Shown: positions 24,501-36,800 of the stretch, piece after piece
How positions within the stretch are numbered: the first letter of the stretch is position 1
Layout: each line of letters begins with the position of its first letter
Source of the DNA: Mya arenaria
Taxonomy: Eukaryota > Mollusca > Bivalvia > Myida > Myidae
Assembly (NCBI RefSeq): GCF_026914265.1
Contig: NC_069130.1
Span: forward strand, 75,871,070-75,935,069
DNA length: 64,000 nucleotides
Reading direction: 5' to 3'
Translations under genes and position numbers: made by a program
The notes under the pieces: model-generated
Database searches by the model: none
Told to the model about the DNA's origin: nothing
The model's input: the letters and a program-made list of their open reading frames with translations, nothing else

Positions 24501-26910
24501 AATCACAATAACAAGGCTATGACAATACCTCAAACAGACGAGCTATAAATACCTTGACTTTGGTTCAACTTGAAATTTAATAGAAAAAGCTTAAAATGAT
24601 ATAAAAGGCATTTTGGGTTTTAAATGTCTTATTTAAATTTTGTTTAAACACATTATATTTTATGACACAGCACCTATAAAATACATATTTTGACAAAGTC
24701 ACAAATATAATTAAGAATTTGATTGGAAGCTTAAAGCTTATAAGGATCATCTTTTTTGGCATCAGACATATGCTCTCTGATAGTCTTATGACTTTCAAAA
24801 GAATAATTAACTTCAAAGTAGATGCCAAAAATATGTGTCAAATTAGTAATTAAAAGGTTTACAAGGGATTATTTTATGTTGTAATGAGAAAAATATATAC
24901 ATGTTGTTTACAGTATGCAAACTTATCATTTGTGTATTAAACTAAATTAAGATTTATTGATGTACCTTGAGTTTCCCCATTCTGGAGAACTTCTGCCCTG
25001 GGATTGATGGTAAGCTCTGCCAGATTGGCCCCTGTTTGCTGGTACTCCTTTAATGACAAGAATTTCCAAATCAGTTTCAATTTGGACATTGTCATTGAAA
25101 ATGTTGGAATGAGTCACGTGAAATAAAATGTTACATTTTCCGTTTTTTTGGCAAAAAACTGTAGGTCAATTTTTTTTTTAAATACCTTTGAAAATCATCT
25201 CTAATTCATTTTTTACATATTACTATGAATTGGATAAATGTGGGTTTTTTCTCAAAAACATTGCTGCCTCATTTTTGCTGACAATGTCAAACAGCATCAA
25301 ACAACGTCTCCATAGAGAAAGAACCCAATTTGTGCATATTTACATAGAAGAAGTTAATGAGTTCTTACATCGTGGTGACGAGTCCATCTGACAAAATTTA
25401 AAATACAGCTCACTGATCCTCTTTAACATATTTAGTATCAGGCTGTAGTGGTCAGGACAGTTTATTGGTATATCATGCATCATCAAAAATTAACATTGTT
25501 CTTTATTGAACTAATTGAAATAAATAAGTGGTCAAACGTAAGCACTGGTTTGAGATTGTCAAATTACAATGAAATTCAGCATTACATACGGTACTCCAGG
25601 GGCCATATTACAGAGGCATCTTAAGTTAAAATTTTACCTTTTCCTTAAATTCAACAATTTCCTTAACTGATTTATTTTATTTAAAGAAAGTGTTATGCTA
25701 ATTGCACATCCTGCAATTAAGATATGGACACTGAAGCTTTAAAAAATGAAATCTCCATTTTTAAAAACTAGTTTTTTGAAAAAATATAACAATTCCAAAT
25801 TTTAAACAGAATTTAAAATAAGTTAAACAATTCTTAAGTTTCTTCTGTAATACAGACCCAGTAGTTATGTTTCAAAAGATGAACTAGTTATATACTACTG
25901 CAACCACTTCTGATTTCAAACTATCCAAAGAGTAAAAAACTTCAAACTTTCTTTGTACGTATTTAAGAAATCTTTCATAAAAAATATATATGTCATTAAA
26001 GAAAACGGTAGTACATAAATATCTGAAGATATCATTCAGAACTAACCAGTAATATTGCATCTGCTAGTGTCTTATGCCCAGATTCCAGCAGGATCTGTAA
26101 GAACGTGTTGAATGCCTTCGGACCCCTTCTTGGAAGCAAGTCCAGAAATGCTCTCACTTGATCCGGCCTCGATTCCTTTGCCTGAAAATCAATTAACATT
26201 GGATCATATGTATGTACACTACGTATTGACATTTTTGGTCATCTTTGGGAAAAAGACAATATCAGATACATATTCAAATTTTCTCATTCATATTAAAAGT
26301 TACTCATATATTAGGATCAATTCGAGACGGCTTGACATATTCTGGTAATACACTGTGATAAGTAATATATCAGTTTATAGTGATAGGTTGCTTATAGGTT
26401 AAACATTGGATATTTATTTGTCCAATACAATATGCCAAATTTATTCAAACTCTAGAATATACCATGCTTTTTGGGGCGTTTGCCGATGTGTTGAAATTAT
26501 TTTATGATTTTTCATATGCTAGATATAAGTGCCTCTAAAACATCATAGTGTGACCCTACCATAACACACATGATCCTTATTAAGTGTCACTGTCTGCACA
26601 TTTTTATGTTAATATATTGAATGTCTTTTTAGTTATGTCCAGGATTAAAGATTGTGCACAGCACCCACAAAGATACAAGTTGTTATGTTGATTTGCTAAA
26701 AAACATAAAAAAGACGACAAGCTAATAAGAACAAGTTCAAAAATTCCCATCTGGGAGTGGATAATTGTCAATTACTACCTTTAATTGTTCCAACATGATA
26801 GGTGTAAGAAGCTGGTATTTATCTATAAAGTCATAGACATCTTTTATCTGCAAATCAGTGACCAACTGCACTCTGCATTTCCTCAGCGCCGTTTTCTGTG
26901 CTTTCTCCAT
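18490..26910 (-). CDS. CASP2-like: CARD-containing initiator caspase (caspase-2-like)
   Basis: Cysteine protease of the apoptosis/stress pathway, cytosolic or nuclear, predicted to be activated by CARD-mediated clustering. Coding exons on the minus strand: 26779..26910 (exon to 26914), 26047..26181, 24966..25047, 23798..23991, 23115..23285, 21267..21395, 20386..20476, 19567..19710, 19195..19304, 18490..18618. All have AG/GT borders and compatible phases, giving about 438 residues (human caspase-2 has about 450). Residues 1-89 form a CARD with the caspase-2-like LLPRRGPKAF. Residues 117-181 are a Ser/Gly-rich linker. The p20 domain starts near DPRGLLLIINN. The catalytic His is about 266 (LTHGSDD) and the catalytic Cys about 309 (NACRG, where families usually have QACRG). 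The p10 domain holds RHVSWRH (about 360-366) and IPAPQVMLTKTWYLNPP near the end. The start ATG follows an acceptor by four bases, so an upstream exon exists. The introns are rich in repeats. Identity as a caspase is firm; orthology to caspase-2 rather than another CARD caspase is an inference. Confidence 0.93.
19876..20090. repeat. Intronic tandem duplication, about 138-bp period
   Basis: Two copies of a block containing TAGTCAATAA and TATTGATAGAGACAGATGAT lie at about 19885 and 20023. The intervening text CATAATTATTTTTCATCCTA also occurs at about 18282..18302, so the block is dispersed as well as duplicated. Confidence 0.75.
20560..21240 (+). repeat. Dispersed intronic repeat, two decayed copies
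   Basis: Copies at about 20560..20780 and 20990..21240 share the pattern GTTATG...CTTGC, ATATTGTCTCTGG, TTTCATTTAAATAT and AAGGCTATGGCAATACC. Further copies lie at about 24305..24550 and 26560..26730. All sit in caspase introns in the same orientation and are strongly diverged. This type of text is common in bivalve introns. Confidence 0.55.
22108..22676 (+). mobile_element. Fold-back element family C, copy 1 (caspase intron)
   Basis: An inner part with inverted ends (TTCTCCCACCTCAG ... CTGAGGTGGGAGAA, about 22110..22540) is followed by a hairpin (22541..22676) whose arms contain TCATTCCGACCC and GGGTCGGAATGA. A second full copy, inverted, lies at 49800..50365. Shared interior text includes CTTATCTTGCCCATGGGCGA and GCAATTACTTTCACTAAGCA (seen as its complement in copy 2). 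There is no transposase frame. Confidence 0.88.
24305..24550 (+). repeat. Dispersed intronic repeat copy
   Basis: Third and clearest copy of the caspase-intron repeat: AGAGTTATGCCCCTAACATG, ATATTGTCTCTGGCAATA, TTTCATTTCAATATCTTGAA, AACAAGGCTATGACAATACC. A 60-codon open frame here is an artefact of the repeat. Confidence 0.55.
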
Positions 26911-26914
26911 CTGT

Positions 26915-29204
26915 CTGAAAAAAAGATTTATGGACAAGTATATGTAAAACAGATTATTTCAAGGAAATTTTACTTCAGACATGGTTAAAAGGACTAGATG
27001 GAAAAATGCATGTTGGTTATCATTTAATGTACAGTTTAAAATTATCCATCAAAATGAATTTCATGAAAAAAAAAAATTAAAACTTTTTTAGGAAAATCAA
27101 AAAAATTATTGTGAAACATGCTGAAATACCACTTCAAGAACACTTGTAATAAATTATGAGGAAAAAAAAAATCTGAAACAGTACGATAGATTCAAACTAC
27201 AAGTGAGGTCTCTGTATGGATTTGTTGCATTATGAACTTGCCAATCGTCAATGTTCATGAGCTCAATTCACAGGTATGATGCCACCCAATTAGCGACCAG
27301 GTTGTAGGTTCTTATAAGCTAGATGTTGAGCCATATAATGAATGATGTCAAGTGCTTGGTCTTAATAAGTTGCAATCATTGAATAAACCCTAAACCTAAT
27401 AGTATTTACTATCAACCTATTCCTAAACTTAAGCCTAAAACATCTTATGATATCAGACATGCCATTTTTGGAACTGGTTTAACTTATTTTCCTTTTTTGT
27501 TTTACTGATGTTATCAAAAAAGAATGATCTCCATTTTTAAACCTATACATAATATCTTTTGGTGATACTTTGTACTTGTTTGATTTTTTTGTGTCTGAAA
27601 TTGAGACATTTTGCTGGAGTCATTGTCTTGTGCACTATTAGACATAATCAAAAGTACATAACCTGATGAATTACTTTAACACCTAAAATAATGAGACTCA
27701 CACTATATAAGCACAAGATGTATACATGTTAGCAAGATAATAAATTAATTTGCAATTTTGTGAGTCACTTTTTATCTTTTTCATACTTAAAACTTTCAAT
27801 TTATCCTTCAGTTCAATTTAAAGTTTGGAAAGCATTCAAAATATTACATATGATATCAATCTGACCGGACCTGGCAACCCATCCCCACCCCCAGAATAAT
27901 TAATCCCCCCACACCCTATAAAAAAGCTTATTCTTTAATGTTCTGATTATAGAAGAATTCTTTCACACATTTACATGATACGTATTCTGTCAATAATTTT
28001 TCGCGATGTGGCAATTCATTAGCAATGCTTTAGAATCATCATAGCCAATTTAGATAGTAATTCATACAAAATCAATTACTAAATAGATTCTCATCAAATT
28101 CGGTGGCATTTCTAACAGGAACGCTTCAATCATAATTAATTGTGGCAGGTGGAAAGTGGTCAGACGACAAAAAGTGTAACAGTATTGGGATTTATTTGCT
28201 TAATGCTACTACAGTGGGTCAGCATCCAACTGATAATCTTTAATAAACAGATATATTATTCATAATCAGAGCTTCTAAAAGTTTGAACTTAATGGACAGC
28301 AATCATTTCATTGTATTTTCTTAAAATGATGTAAGTGGCTCACTCAGCAATCAGACTCTGTAGTTAATCAAGGGTGTCGCTACTGATATCCTATAGAATT
28401 AGGGCAGGACTAGGATAATTACTTTGGAATTTGATTTCGTAGATTAAAAATGACAATTGTAATTGAAATATAATGATACAGCAACTTCATAGCGAAGTGT
28501 GACAAATTAATTGTTTACATGAGAAAAAGACGGCAATTCTGACATCACTTTGAAGCAATAAAAACAGCAACATCAATTACACAGATCTTACCGCCCTCAA
28601 GGATGTCCCTGGTGTATTACAAGTTCTATTTTTTTACTGACCTAGCCGTTTTGGACTGCAATTGAAAAAAATAAACAATTTTTGGACTGATTTGTTAGCC
28701 ATTTTCTGTAACTGAAATCACTCTGGCGAAGTCAAAATTGGTCCCGACCGATAATATGTTGTTTTTTATAAGCCCTGATATATTATAACTATCACAGTTA
28801 TTATTTTTTAGTACCAGGTTTAACTTTTTTTTACTTTTGATACTGAACTTATTCAACTTAAGTTCCGTCACCATATAAATGAGTGTTTTAACAAAGCCAA
28901 CAAAATGACTGTGCTTGTGCGGCGTTCATTTTTTCATATTATCACAAAATCCTTTTGTAAGCAAGACAGTTATTAGTCTAAAATAATACTATAGACGTGT
29001 GATACGGGATTCTTCTAATCCCTAACGACTAAACAGGTTTGTGCAAAAACAAGGGGGTTTTGAAAAATATTGATATTGTATTTAGAGAAGTATTTTATGT
29101 TTGAAATAGGTGATAAAAAGGTTTATATCCATATTTTACAATGTAAGTGCAATAATATTTTGCACAAAACGAGCTTCAAATGCATTAAAACACAGGATTT
29201 ACCT
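26915..29204. other. Upstream intron of the caspase, no exon recognised
   Basis: AT-rich, with poly-A and poly-T tracts and no convincing exon. If the candidate 5' exon at 29205 is right, this is one intron of about 2.3 kb. Confidence 0.45.
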
Positions 29205-29390
29205 TTCCAATAAAATGAAACTTGATTGACACAGACAACAATTATGCTTATCGTAACAAACCGGCCATCTTCGGCACACTTCGTGATAGACCTCGTAAAT
29301 AAAATCGTAACAACTCAGCCATCTCCAAGTAGTTTCGATTGTTGTAAAACTGTGAACTGCAGCTTGGCAGGTGCCCTTCATGTATATATT
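29205..29390 (-). other. Candidate first exon (5' UTR) of the caspase gene
   Basis: On the minus strand this ends in a strong donor (TTGGAAAG|GTAAAT, exon end 29205) and contains AAGATGGCCGG, a typical start-region motif. Joining it to the exon at 26914 keeps an open frame of about 60 codons from an ATG at 29381 in phase with the CARD start, so an N-terminal extension is possible. The conserved CARD start argues for the ATG at 26910. A second candidate donor is at 31064 (CACAAAG|GTAAAT). Transcript data are needed to choose. Confidence 0.35.
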
Positions 29391-29404
29391 ATATTTTTAT
29401 GTTT

Positions 29405-29665
29405 TGACAGTACGAAATGTAAAAAAACATATCAAACTCATAATTAATCGTTGGATGTTTACTTTTTTGTGTACAGAATTAAATAAAATAACATTATCTG
29501 GTTATATTTCATGTTTTTATATTTTATTGACGCAATATAAATATATATGCTTTAACCCGGATCGGAATAACTACCCACTTTTGGTAAAAAACAATTTGTA
29601 CGTGAAGGATTTGCCATATCAAAAATTGTAATAAAGATCTGTCAACGTACAATTATTTGGACTAG
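29405..29665 (+). repeat. Dispersed repeat family F, copy 2
   Basis: Matches 1..250 over its length (CTTTAACCCGGA, AATAACTACCCACTTTTGGT, GAAGGATTTGCCATATCAAA, CGTACAATTATTTGGAC). It ends next to the LINE remnant. Confidence 0.8.
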
Positions 29666-29667
29666 AC

Positions 29668-29960
29668 AATTATATGACCACATCTAGAATATGGGAATAT
29701 TGTATGGAACACAACATTCATAAAAGACATTGAAGCTATAGAAAAAGTTCAGAAAAGGGCAACCAAGCTAGTAAATTATGTAAGAGACATGTCATAATTA
29801 TATTGAAAGATTAGAAGCTCTCAAACTTTCATCGCTTTAATACAGAAGAGTTTGTCAAATGAGGAGAAATGATTGAAGTTTATAAAAAATGAATAAAAAA
29901 GTAAACAAACTATGAAAAGACTTTTTCAAATTAATTATTAAACAACTTGGGGACATGCAT
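29668..29960 (+). pseudogene. Decayed non-LTR retrotransposon reverse transcriptase fragment
   Basis: Conceptual translation in broken frames shows the conserved tail of a LINE reverse transcriptase: LEYGNIVWNTTFIKDIEAIE, then KVQKRATKLVNYVRD, then, after a stop and frame changes, YIERLEALKLSSL and YRRVCQMRR, then MIEVYK. This arrangement is typical of Jockey/CR1-group elements. Several stops and frameshifts show that it is dead. The 5' part and the 3' end are missing. Confidence 0.85.
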
Positions 29961-30036
29961 TAAAACTGAAAATGAAGTTTCAAGAAAGACACTCGGTGAC
30001 ACTTTTTTTAAAAAAGAGTAATTTTTGAGTGGTACT

Positions 30037-30855
30037 GTACTGGGCAGTTGTTTAATTCCGGATCAATTTTGAAGTTTTCTTAAAATATTGTCATAATTAC
30101 TGAACATAAGTGCATAAAATTTTAATACAGAAATGTTGGGTACTAAATCAACCAAAATGGAAAAAGAATAAAAGAAAAAACAATTAATTATAATATAATA
30201 TTCAGTACTAAATAAGGGCATAAACGACGTCCAAAAACCTGCATTCAGTGCCTTAATATTCGGATTTTTTCAAAGAACAAAGTAAACATTATTAAGTCAA
30301 TACAAATATTTAAATGCTACATAAATGAACATCATGTATTAAATGTTTAACCTGTATATAAATTTTATACTTCTCTGAAGTATTTGTATGTGTATTTTCG
30401 GCGTATCCAAACTACTAATTTGTCCGAATTTGCATAATTTTGAAAGTACAAATCTGATTCATTTTTGCTTCATTTTCATATCAAATGCTGCACAACACAA
30501 AACAATGACATCGTCAATTTATTTACTTTTTATGATTTTTTTTTTTGTATTTCGTCATAAACATTGTATAGTAGGTCTAGTGTTTAAAGATAACCCTGTG
30601 TAACCTCAATATAAAAGCTCGCGCTGTGTGACGTCATCCCCCACGTGACTTAATATTGTCATTTAGGAAAGCGAAAGTTTAGAGGTATTTATTTTGGGGT
30701 TATACTCGAATAGCTGCACTTTTGTGTTGTTTCTGTTGCTATGGAGGTCAGTTGCGTAGACTGTGATCATTCTATATTGATCACGGTCGCCGAAACGCTT
30801 TTTAAACGATTTCCGAATATTTAGGCAAATCCGGAATTAGGCAACTGCCCAGTAC
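30037..30855. mobile_element. TIR element, about 820 bp
   Basis: Terminal inverted repeats of about 25 bp: GTACTGGGCAGTTG followed by TTAATTCCGGA at the left, and TCCGGAATTAG followed by CAACTGCCCAGTAC at the right. The interior has no transposase-like frame. It contains CACGTGAC, TGACGTCA and a small TGATCA palindrome. A possible 27-codon frame beginning MEVSCVDCD (30741) is inside the element. Confidence 0.85.
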
Positions 30856-31479
30856 TACATGAAGGATAATATAAACTTAGTTTATCCATATAATACCTGG
30901 GTATCTGCTCATGAGTTGAACCAACTTGCGCCCCTTACTACAGATATAAAAATGTAAGATGTAAGAACTAAACATTATTTGCCAAATAATTTGGTGTTTC
31001 TTGTCATATTGAACTTTTAAGTTTCATTTCGAAATGACCGAATAAATGTCCGTAAAAATTTACCTTTGTGGCGGATGGATTTTCCCCACGGGAAATTCCC
31101 CGTGGATTTCAGAGTCGGGAGACAAACAAACCGAAACGAAAGAGTAAAAGTTTAAAAAAAACAACACTACTTTCGATTTCCTACATTAGAAAATGGTAAC
31201 ATACTAAATAGGGGAGGTAAGTTTTGTCAATCACATGGCACACAACACTTTAATAGTAGCACACAACAATCTATACTATGGCGTTGACTGGTTTTGTTAT
31301 GGAGACATAAATAGTCAAAACGTATCTAAAGACATTTACCCCGTCCACTCCCCCACGCCCTACTTTTGCAAAGTATATAGATCTAATAAGTATATAATCA
31401 TACAATATACTTTATAACTTACTCGATTCATTTTTCCCAAAAATCATTTTCGAAACTCAAAATCGAACTTACTTAGATT
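30856..31479. other. Intergenic, alternative caspase 5' exon candidate
   Basis: Contains a minus-strand donor-like CCACAAAG|GTAAAT at 31064 and a short inverted repeat (CCCCACGGGAAATTCCCCGTGG split around 31090). No coding region is seen. Confidence 0.3.
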
Positions 31480-32115
31480 TTGAAAAAAGTTAATGACTTC
31501 CTTAGCAATCAATGACTTCATTAGCAACTAATTATTTACTAGGCAACCAAAGATATCTTTTATCACCACATTCTTCTTCAGCAACAATCGCAATGATGAC
31601 TTCCTTAGCAACCAATGACTTCCTCGGTTACAAATGAGAACCGTATAAATAACCCTCATTCACAGTAAACAATGACTTCCTTAGCCAGCAGCGACTTCCT
31701 GGGTAAGCAATGACTACCTTATTAAACCTTCACATTATCAACAAGATAATTCCCGAGCATCCGCTTATATACTTTCTTAGTTGTCAATAACGTACTTTGT
31801 AACCATTGAATCCCTTGAACCATGACTTCCTTACCAACTACTTTCATTCAAAGCAATGAATTACTACCTTACAAAACAATTAACGTTCTTAGCAATCACT
31901 TATTCTTAACAGCTATCTGCAACCTATGCGACCAATGACTTCCTTACCAATGACCTTCTAAGCAACCAATGACTCCCATGGCAACCAACTGCCTTCGTTA
32001 CTAACTTCTTTCATCCAAAGCAACCAATGACTTCCTTATGAACCAATGATTAACCTAGCAATTACATTCATTCATAGCAACCAATGACTTTCTTTTCGAC
32101 GAATCACTTTCTTAG
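31480..32115 (+). repeat. Degenerate CTTCCTTAGCAACCAATGA minisatellite, array 1
   Basis: Many loosely repeated units of about 20-30 bp built on GACTTCCTTAGCAACCAATG. The same motif forms array 2 at 42080..42795. The units are poorly conserved, so the array is old. Confidence 0.75.
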
Positions 32116-33415
32116 GAATTTATTATATACATTTATATCAGGTTTAATTAACACGTGTCGGTAATTAGCCTTGTCGCGGGAAGGCGCGTCGGGCCCAACA
32201 GGCCTGGCGGAAACCCTGAATAATCTCATTGGATAGAGGCATGAAAACCAACACAAACAATGAAGTGTCTGAAATCAGCCTCCACAGAACAAATTTATCA
32301 TTTTGAATATTACTTATAATATTTATGATATATTGGGATTTTTTACGTGGAACTATTGTCTGATTTTATTGGTTTTTGTAATAAATGATCATGTTCCAAT
32401 CATTTGTTTTTGAAAATATTTGTCTTTATTGTATTTTTTATTTGTTTTCCTAGGTGCGTGGTAAAAGGGGTGGGTCCTATCAACGTTACTGCCACCTGTG
32501 GCTCAGTCTAGGCCATTCGCCAGCAATCATCAATTGCACATCAAATTTTACTTTTTTGTGGAATTTACAACATTTTTGGTGCTCCACTTGACGGGGGTAA
32601 CATCAATGTGCATCCATCAAACTGACAAAAATCCATGCTGCAATCCACAAGCTGCAAAGCGAGTTTGCACTTATAAAGGCGACTGTGACGCTGACTAACG
32701 GTCTTTACAAACATCAGTCGCCAATTTTGATTCACGTCGGATATACAAGGTCAATACATAAATCACAACACGTCACGCAGTTATGACATTGCTCTTATTA
32801 TTTATTTAAATGGATTGAAATATGTATCTAACTTGTTTTTAAGTGAAACCTTTGAAAACCGATTGATAATTGAGACATGATGTATGGTGTGTTTTCCTAT
32901 TGTAAATAAAATGTATTTAATGTCGGACTATTTTCTTTCTGCGGATTATGCATCCTATTAGCACGCAATCTAAATTATTCACAGTAGGACACGAGAATTT
33001 GCAGTGAAGAATATTTTATCTAGATTTCGACCGTAAATGAGTTAAGTTATAAATGAGATCTCAAAATCTCCGCAGAGCTTCCTTTTTACCGTTTTTAAAT
33101 GAATTCGTTTAATAATTAAATACAAAATAAACACGAATTTGAGAACCCCTATTTCTTGACACGAGTTAAAATGATCTCATATATATAGCGTTCTATATAT
33201 TTAAAGATCGATTATGCAGTATATATGTGACCAATTCTACACCAAGAGTATGGATAATTGACATTTATTATAATTTTTATTATATCAACTACTATCATTA
33301 GTCATTTTTACAACAAGTTAGATAAAACGTTTTTCACCTGCGAGTCATTTGCCGTTTTGACGAAAAACTCACAATCACTGTCATTATCTAAACCAGTCCA
33401 ATGAAAACCGGAAGT
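32116..33415. other. Intergenic, no gene recognised
   Basis: Contains a short GC-rich patch near 32160..32215 and an open stretch at 32498..32698 that lacks an ATG start and known motifs. I see no supported gene. Confidence 0.45.
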
Positions 33416-33419
33416 ACCG

Positions 33420-33563
33420 ATGCTGGACGACGTGTACCCGATTGTTTTCGTTTGTTTATGATGTCATGGATTGATATTTATCCCATGTTTTGACAAAACT
33501 CATTGAGTTAACTTGTTCTGTATATACTGTGCTAGATTTCCGTTCATACGAGAAGGATCACAG
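33420..33563 (+). promoter_or_regulatory. RER1: RER1 promoter and non-coding first exon region
   Basis: A non-coding first exon probably ends at 33563 (GATCACAG|GTAAAA), because the first coding exon begins with an acceptor at 33871. Just upstream, ACCGGAAGTA near 33409 is a good ETS-type motif, and GACGACGTG follows. No clear TATA box is seen. The exact start is unknown. Confidence 0.5.
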
Positions 33564-33878
33564 GTAAAAAAATCAACTGGCATTTTAACATTGTATCAGT
33601 GGTGGGTGGAGAATTATTGAAATCATTGATCGATGAGCAAAATAATTAAAAGTAAATATTAGATCGGATATCAGAGTATTTCTTCAATTCAAAATTATTA
33701 CTTTTGATATAATGTTACATTCTGACTGCTTTGTTGGTGTTCCTTCATGGAATTGTGTAACTATATTGAATACGTACATCGAAGTGTAATTTGAACATTT
33801 TTTTCATTACTTATTTAAGAAACATGATTTGCTTTTATTATTTTATTTCATTGTTAAATTATTGTTATAGACAGCGAA

Positions 33879-36800
33879 ATGGCAGATGAAAGTGCCCCAC
33901 CAAGGCCCAGTGTTGTTGGACAGTTCTTCAGGAGGCTAGGAGAGGTCTGTACTAAAAGAACATTTATCTGTTTTAACATATCATTCAGTCAAAATAATTG
34001 TTCGTTTACAGACTTTCTTACGTTTTTTGATATGGCAAATCCTTCACGTACAAATTATTAAGTGTCAAAAGCGGGTAGTTATTCACTGCTCATTAAATTT
34101 TATTGCAATAACAGGTTAACTGCCTAGAAGAATTATAATGCACCAGGGCTCTCAAAAACTGAAAAAGTCAATACAGTCCACTCCACGTGGAACTTCCACT
34201 TTCCTCAGTCACTCAGCGGAATAAATCTACCAAGTTGCAGACCGATGTAGAGTGTACTGTAGTATTGATATTTACCTGGGAAAAGCTCAAGCATTATTCT
34301 GAAATTAAAAATTCAGTACCTATTCAGGGCTCTCGCGAGGGGGCGACTTGGGCGAAGTGGTCGCCTAAAATTCCCAGACTTCGCCCATTTGTATCATCAA
34401 AGCGACATTGACTTCGCCGAAAAAATAGCACATTGTAAATCTGTCAATCAGCAGTCTTTGGCCACTGTCACATTAGTCAACACACCACAATTAGCCATTC
34501 ATAAAATTAGGTAATCTCCTAATCCGATAATTGGGCCGTGTCATCCAGTAGGCGGAGCTATTGATGGTCAACCAATCAGAATGTACATTGAGAAGTCCCT
34601 GATCAAATGAAATAAGTTTGTTTTAATCAGATTGAAAAGGCGACATAATTATGAAAAATCTTGTTAAGCATTAAAGAAGTTAAAAAGTAATTGATATATG
34701 TATTGAACAAACAATGCGGGACATTTTAAACATTGTTGCTTTTGAAGCAGACGGTCATAACCATCTCGGGCCATCGGCAAGGTGGCGCTAAGAAAATCAA
34801 TAACATGACGTATCAACAAATATTTGATTGGTTTAAGTGAACTGTTCATGATAAAATGAAATGATAAAAAATGATTTGTAAACACAAAAATATCTTCTTT
34901 TTTTGCTTTATGTAGTGTTTACTTACAGTATTTTTCTCCTGTTGATAACTTTAAAATCGGCGAGATCGCCATTTTGTCAGAACATTTTTCCGAGTTATAT
35001 TTTTCAACCTCCCATTATGTATTGGTTAAAATTTCATCAAGAACAGTGATTTAAATGTCATTTGGTTCTTAAATGTCAGCATATTGAAAATCATTTAACC
35101 AGAGACAAGCATATAACAGCATAGCAGAATGTGACATTCGTACCCATCCCGAACGTACCAAAATAAGATTCGTCCCCCTACTATATTGACAGTTCATTTA
35201 TAAGGTCATTTTGATTGTTTCAAATCCTTAGCTGTCTTGGTGTTTGATTCATTTTAGATGCTATTTGGAGATAAACTATGTGACATTGACAAATACACTT
35301 TTGCTGAGCCAAAAATGATACATTATTTGTGAACATTTTATATAGTTATAGCAATTAATTTGAATGTGAATGTAAACTTAGGTGTGTGGTATGGCATAGT
35401 TTTTGTATCAGGTGTTACGAAAAGTATCACTTCTCCCTAAAGTCTCCCCACTTCTCCCTAAATTGACTGAAGGGAGAAGTCACTTCTCCCAAAAATTTCA
35501 GCCTAGTGAGAGCCCTGCTATTATTGCTAAATTTAAATTGTGCAGTTGTATGGGCCAATTCTGGCTTTTTTTTCTTCAGGATATATTTGAACAACAGATC
35601 ACTGCATTTAACTTTCAAAGCATTAACTTGTACATTTTTGTTTGTTTCAGCTTCAACAAAATGCCCTGGACCAGGCCACCCCTCATGTGGGATTTAGATG
35701 GATCATCACCGCCCTTCTCTTCATAACATATTTCATCAGGGTTTATCTACTGCAGGCAAGTGTCCACCTACTTTCCAATTAAAGGCATATATTTTGTCAT
35801 ATCAACCCTAGAAACTCTGCCTTGCAGGGTTTTTAGGTGGTTCGTTTTTCATAGCCTTTGTTGTCAGAGCTACATGCCAGCATCTTATGATATCATTGTG
35901 ACTTAACTGAAAATATCTAAGTCAATGGTTTCAGTGATTTAGCTTTAAATAATTATGAAAACTTTTCAATATTGTTTAAAGTTATCACCTTTCGGTAGCA
36001 TTCCTGACTTCGAAGCATTATTGCGCCATACATGTAGGCTCCAACCTCGCCAAATCTTTAAATGTTATCAATTGAATCTAATTGCCAATATTATTAGTCC
36101 TTTGTCAGTTCATTATCACACACTTCTGTAACTTCATGTGTAACTGTGTTTATGGACTGTGTACCACTGCTGCTAACAATAAAAGCTGTTATAGTAAATG
36201 ATTCTTTCACTTTCAGGGTTGGTATATAATCACATACGCGCTGGGCATCTACCTTCTAAACCTGTTCATAGGATTTCTAACACCAAAGATTGATCCTAAC
36301 CTTTCCATGGAGAGTGATGGTAAACTGTTGTTTATTATCTCAAAAAAAATAATAAAACTAAATATCAATGAATAACATATAACTGTTGTGTATTAAATTT
36401 TATGCAGTGATGAATAATTAATACAAGCCTGCAAGCAGTGAGTAACAAAATTGTATAATTTTAAAGAGGTGTAAAGCATTGGGTATTTTGATCTAAAAAG
36501 TCTTATTTTGATTGTTATTTGTGATGGTCATTTTTTTGTTTTGAAATAGTATCTTACTTGCTTGTACATGTAATTGTAGTTCTGTACTAGTACATGTAAG
36601 TAATATGTTCATAACTTAGGCTATTATAAATGTCATTCTTTGCCACAGATGATGGTCCTGAACTACCTACAAAATCATCAGATGAGTTTAAACCTTTTAT
36701 GCGACGGTTACCAGAGTTTAAATTTTGGTAAGTATTAGATATTGTATAATTTCTATGGTTGAAGGACTATTTTACAACTGTTTTTATAGCCTGATCATGA

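Noticed and set aside
30741-30824. Short protein beginning MEVSCVDCD
   Set aside because: It lies inside a TIR element, is only 27 codons and overlaps a palindrome.
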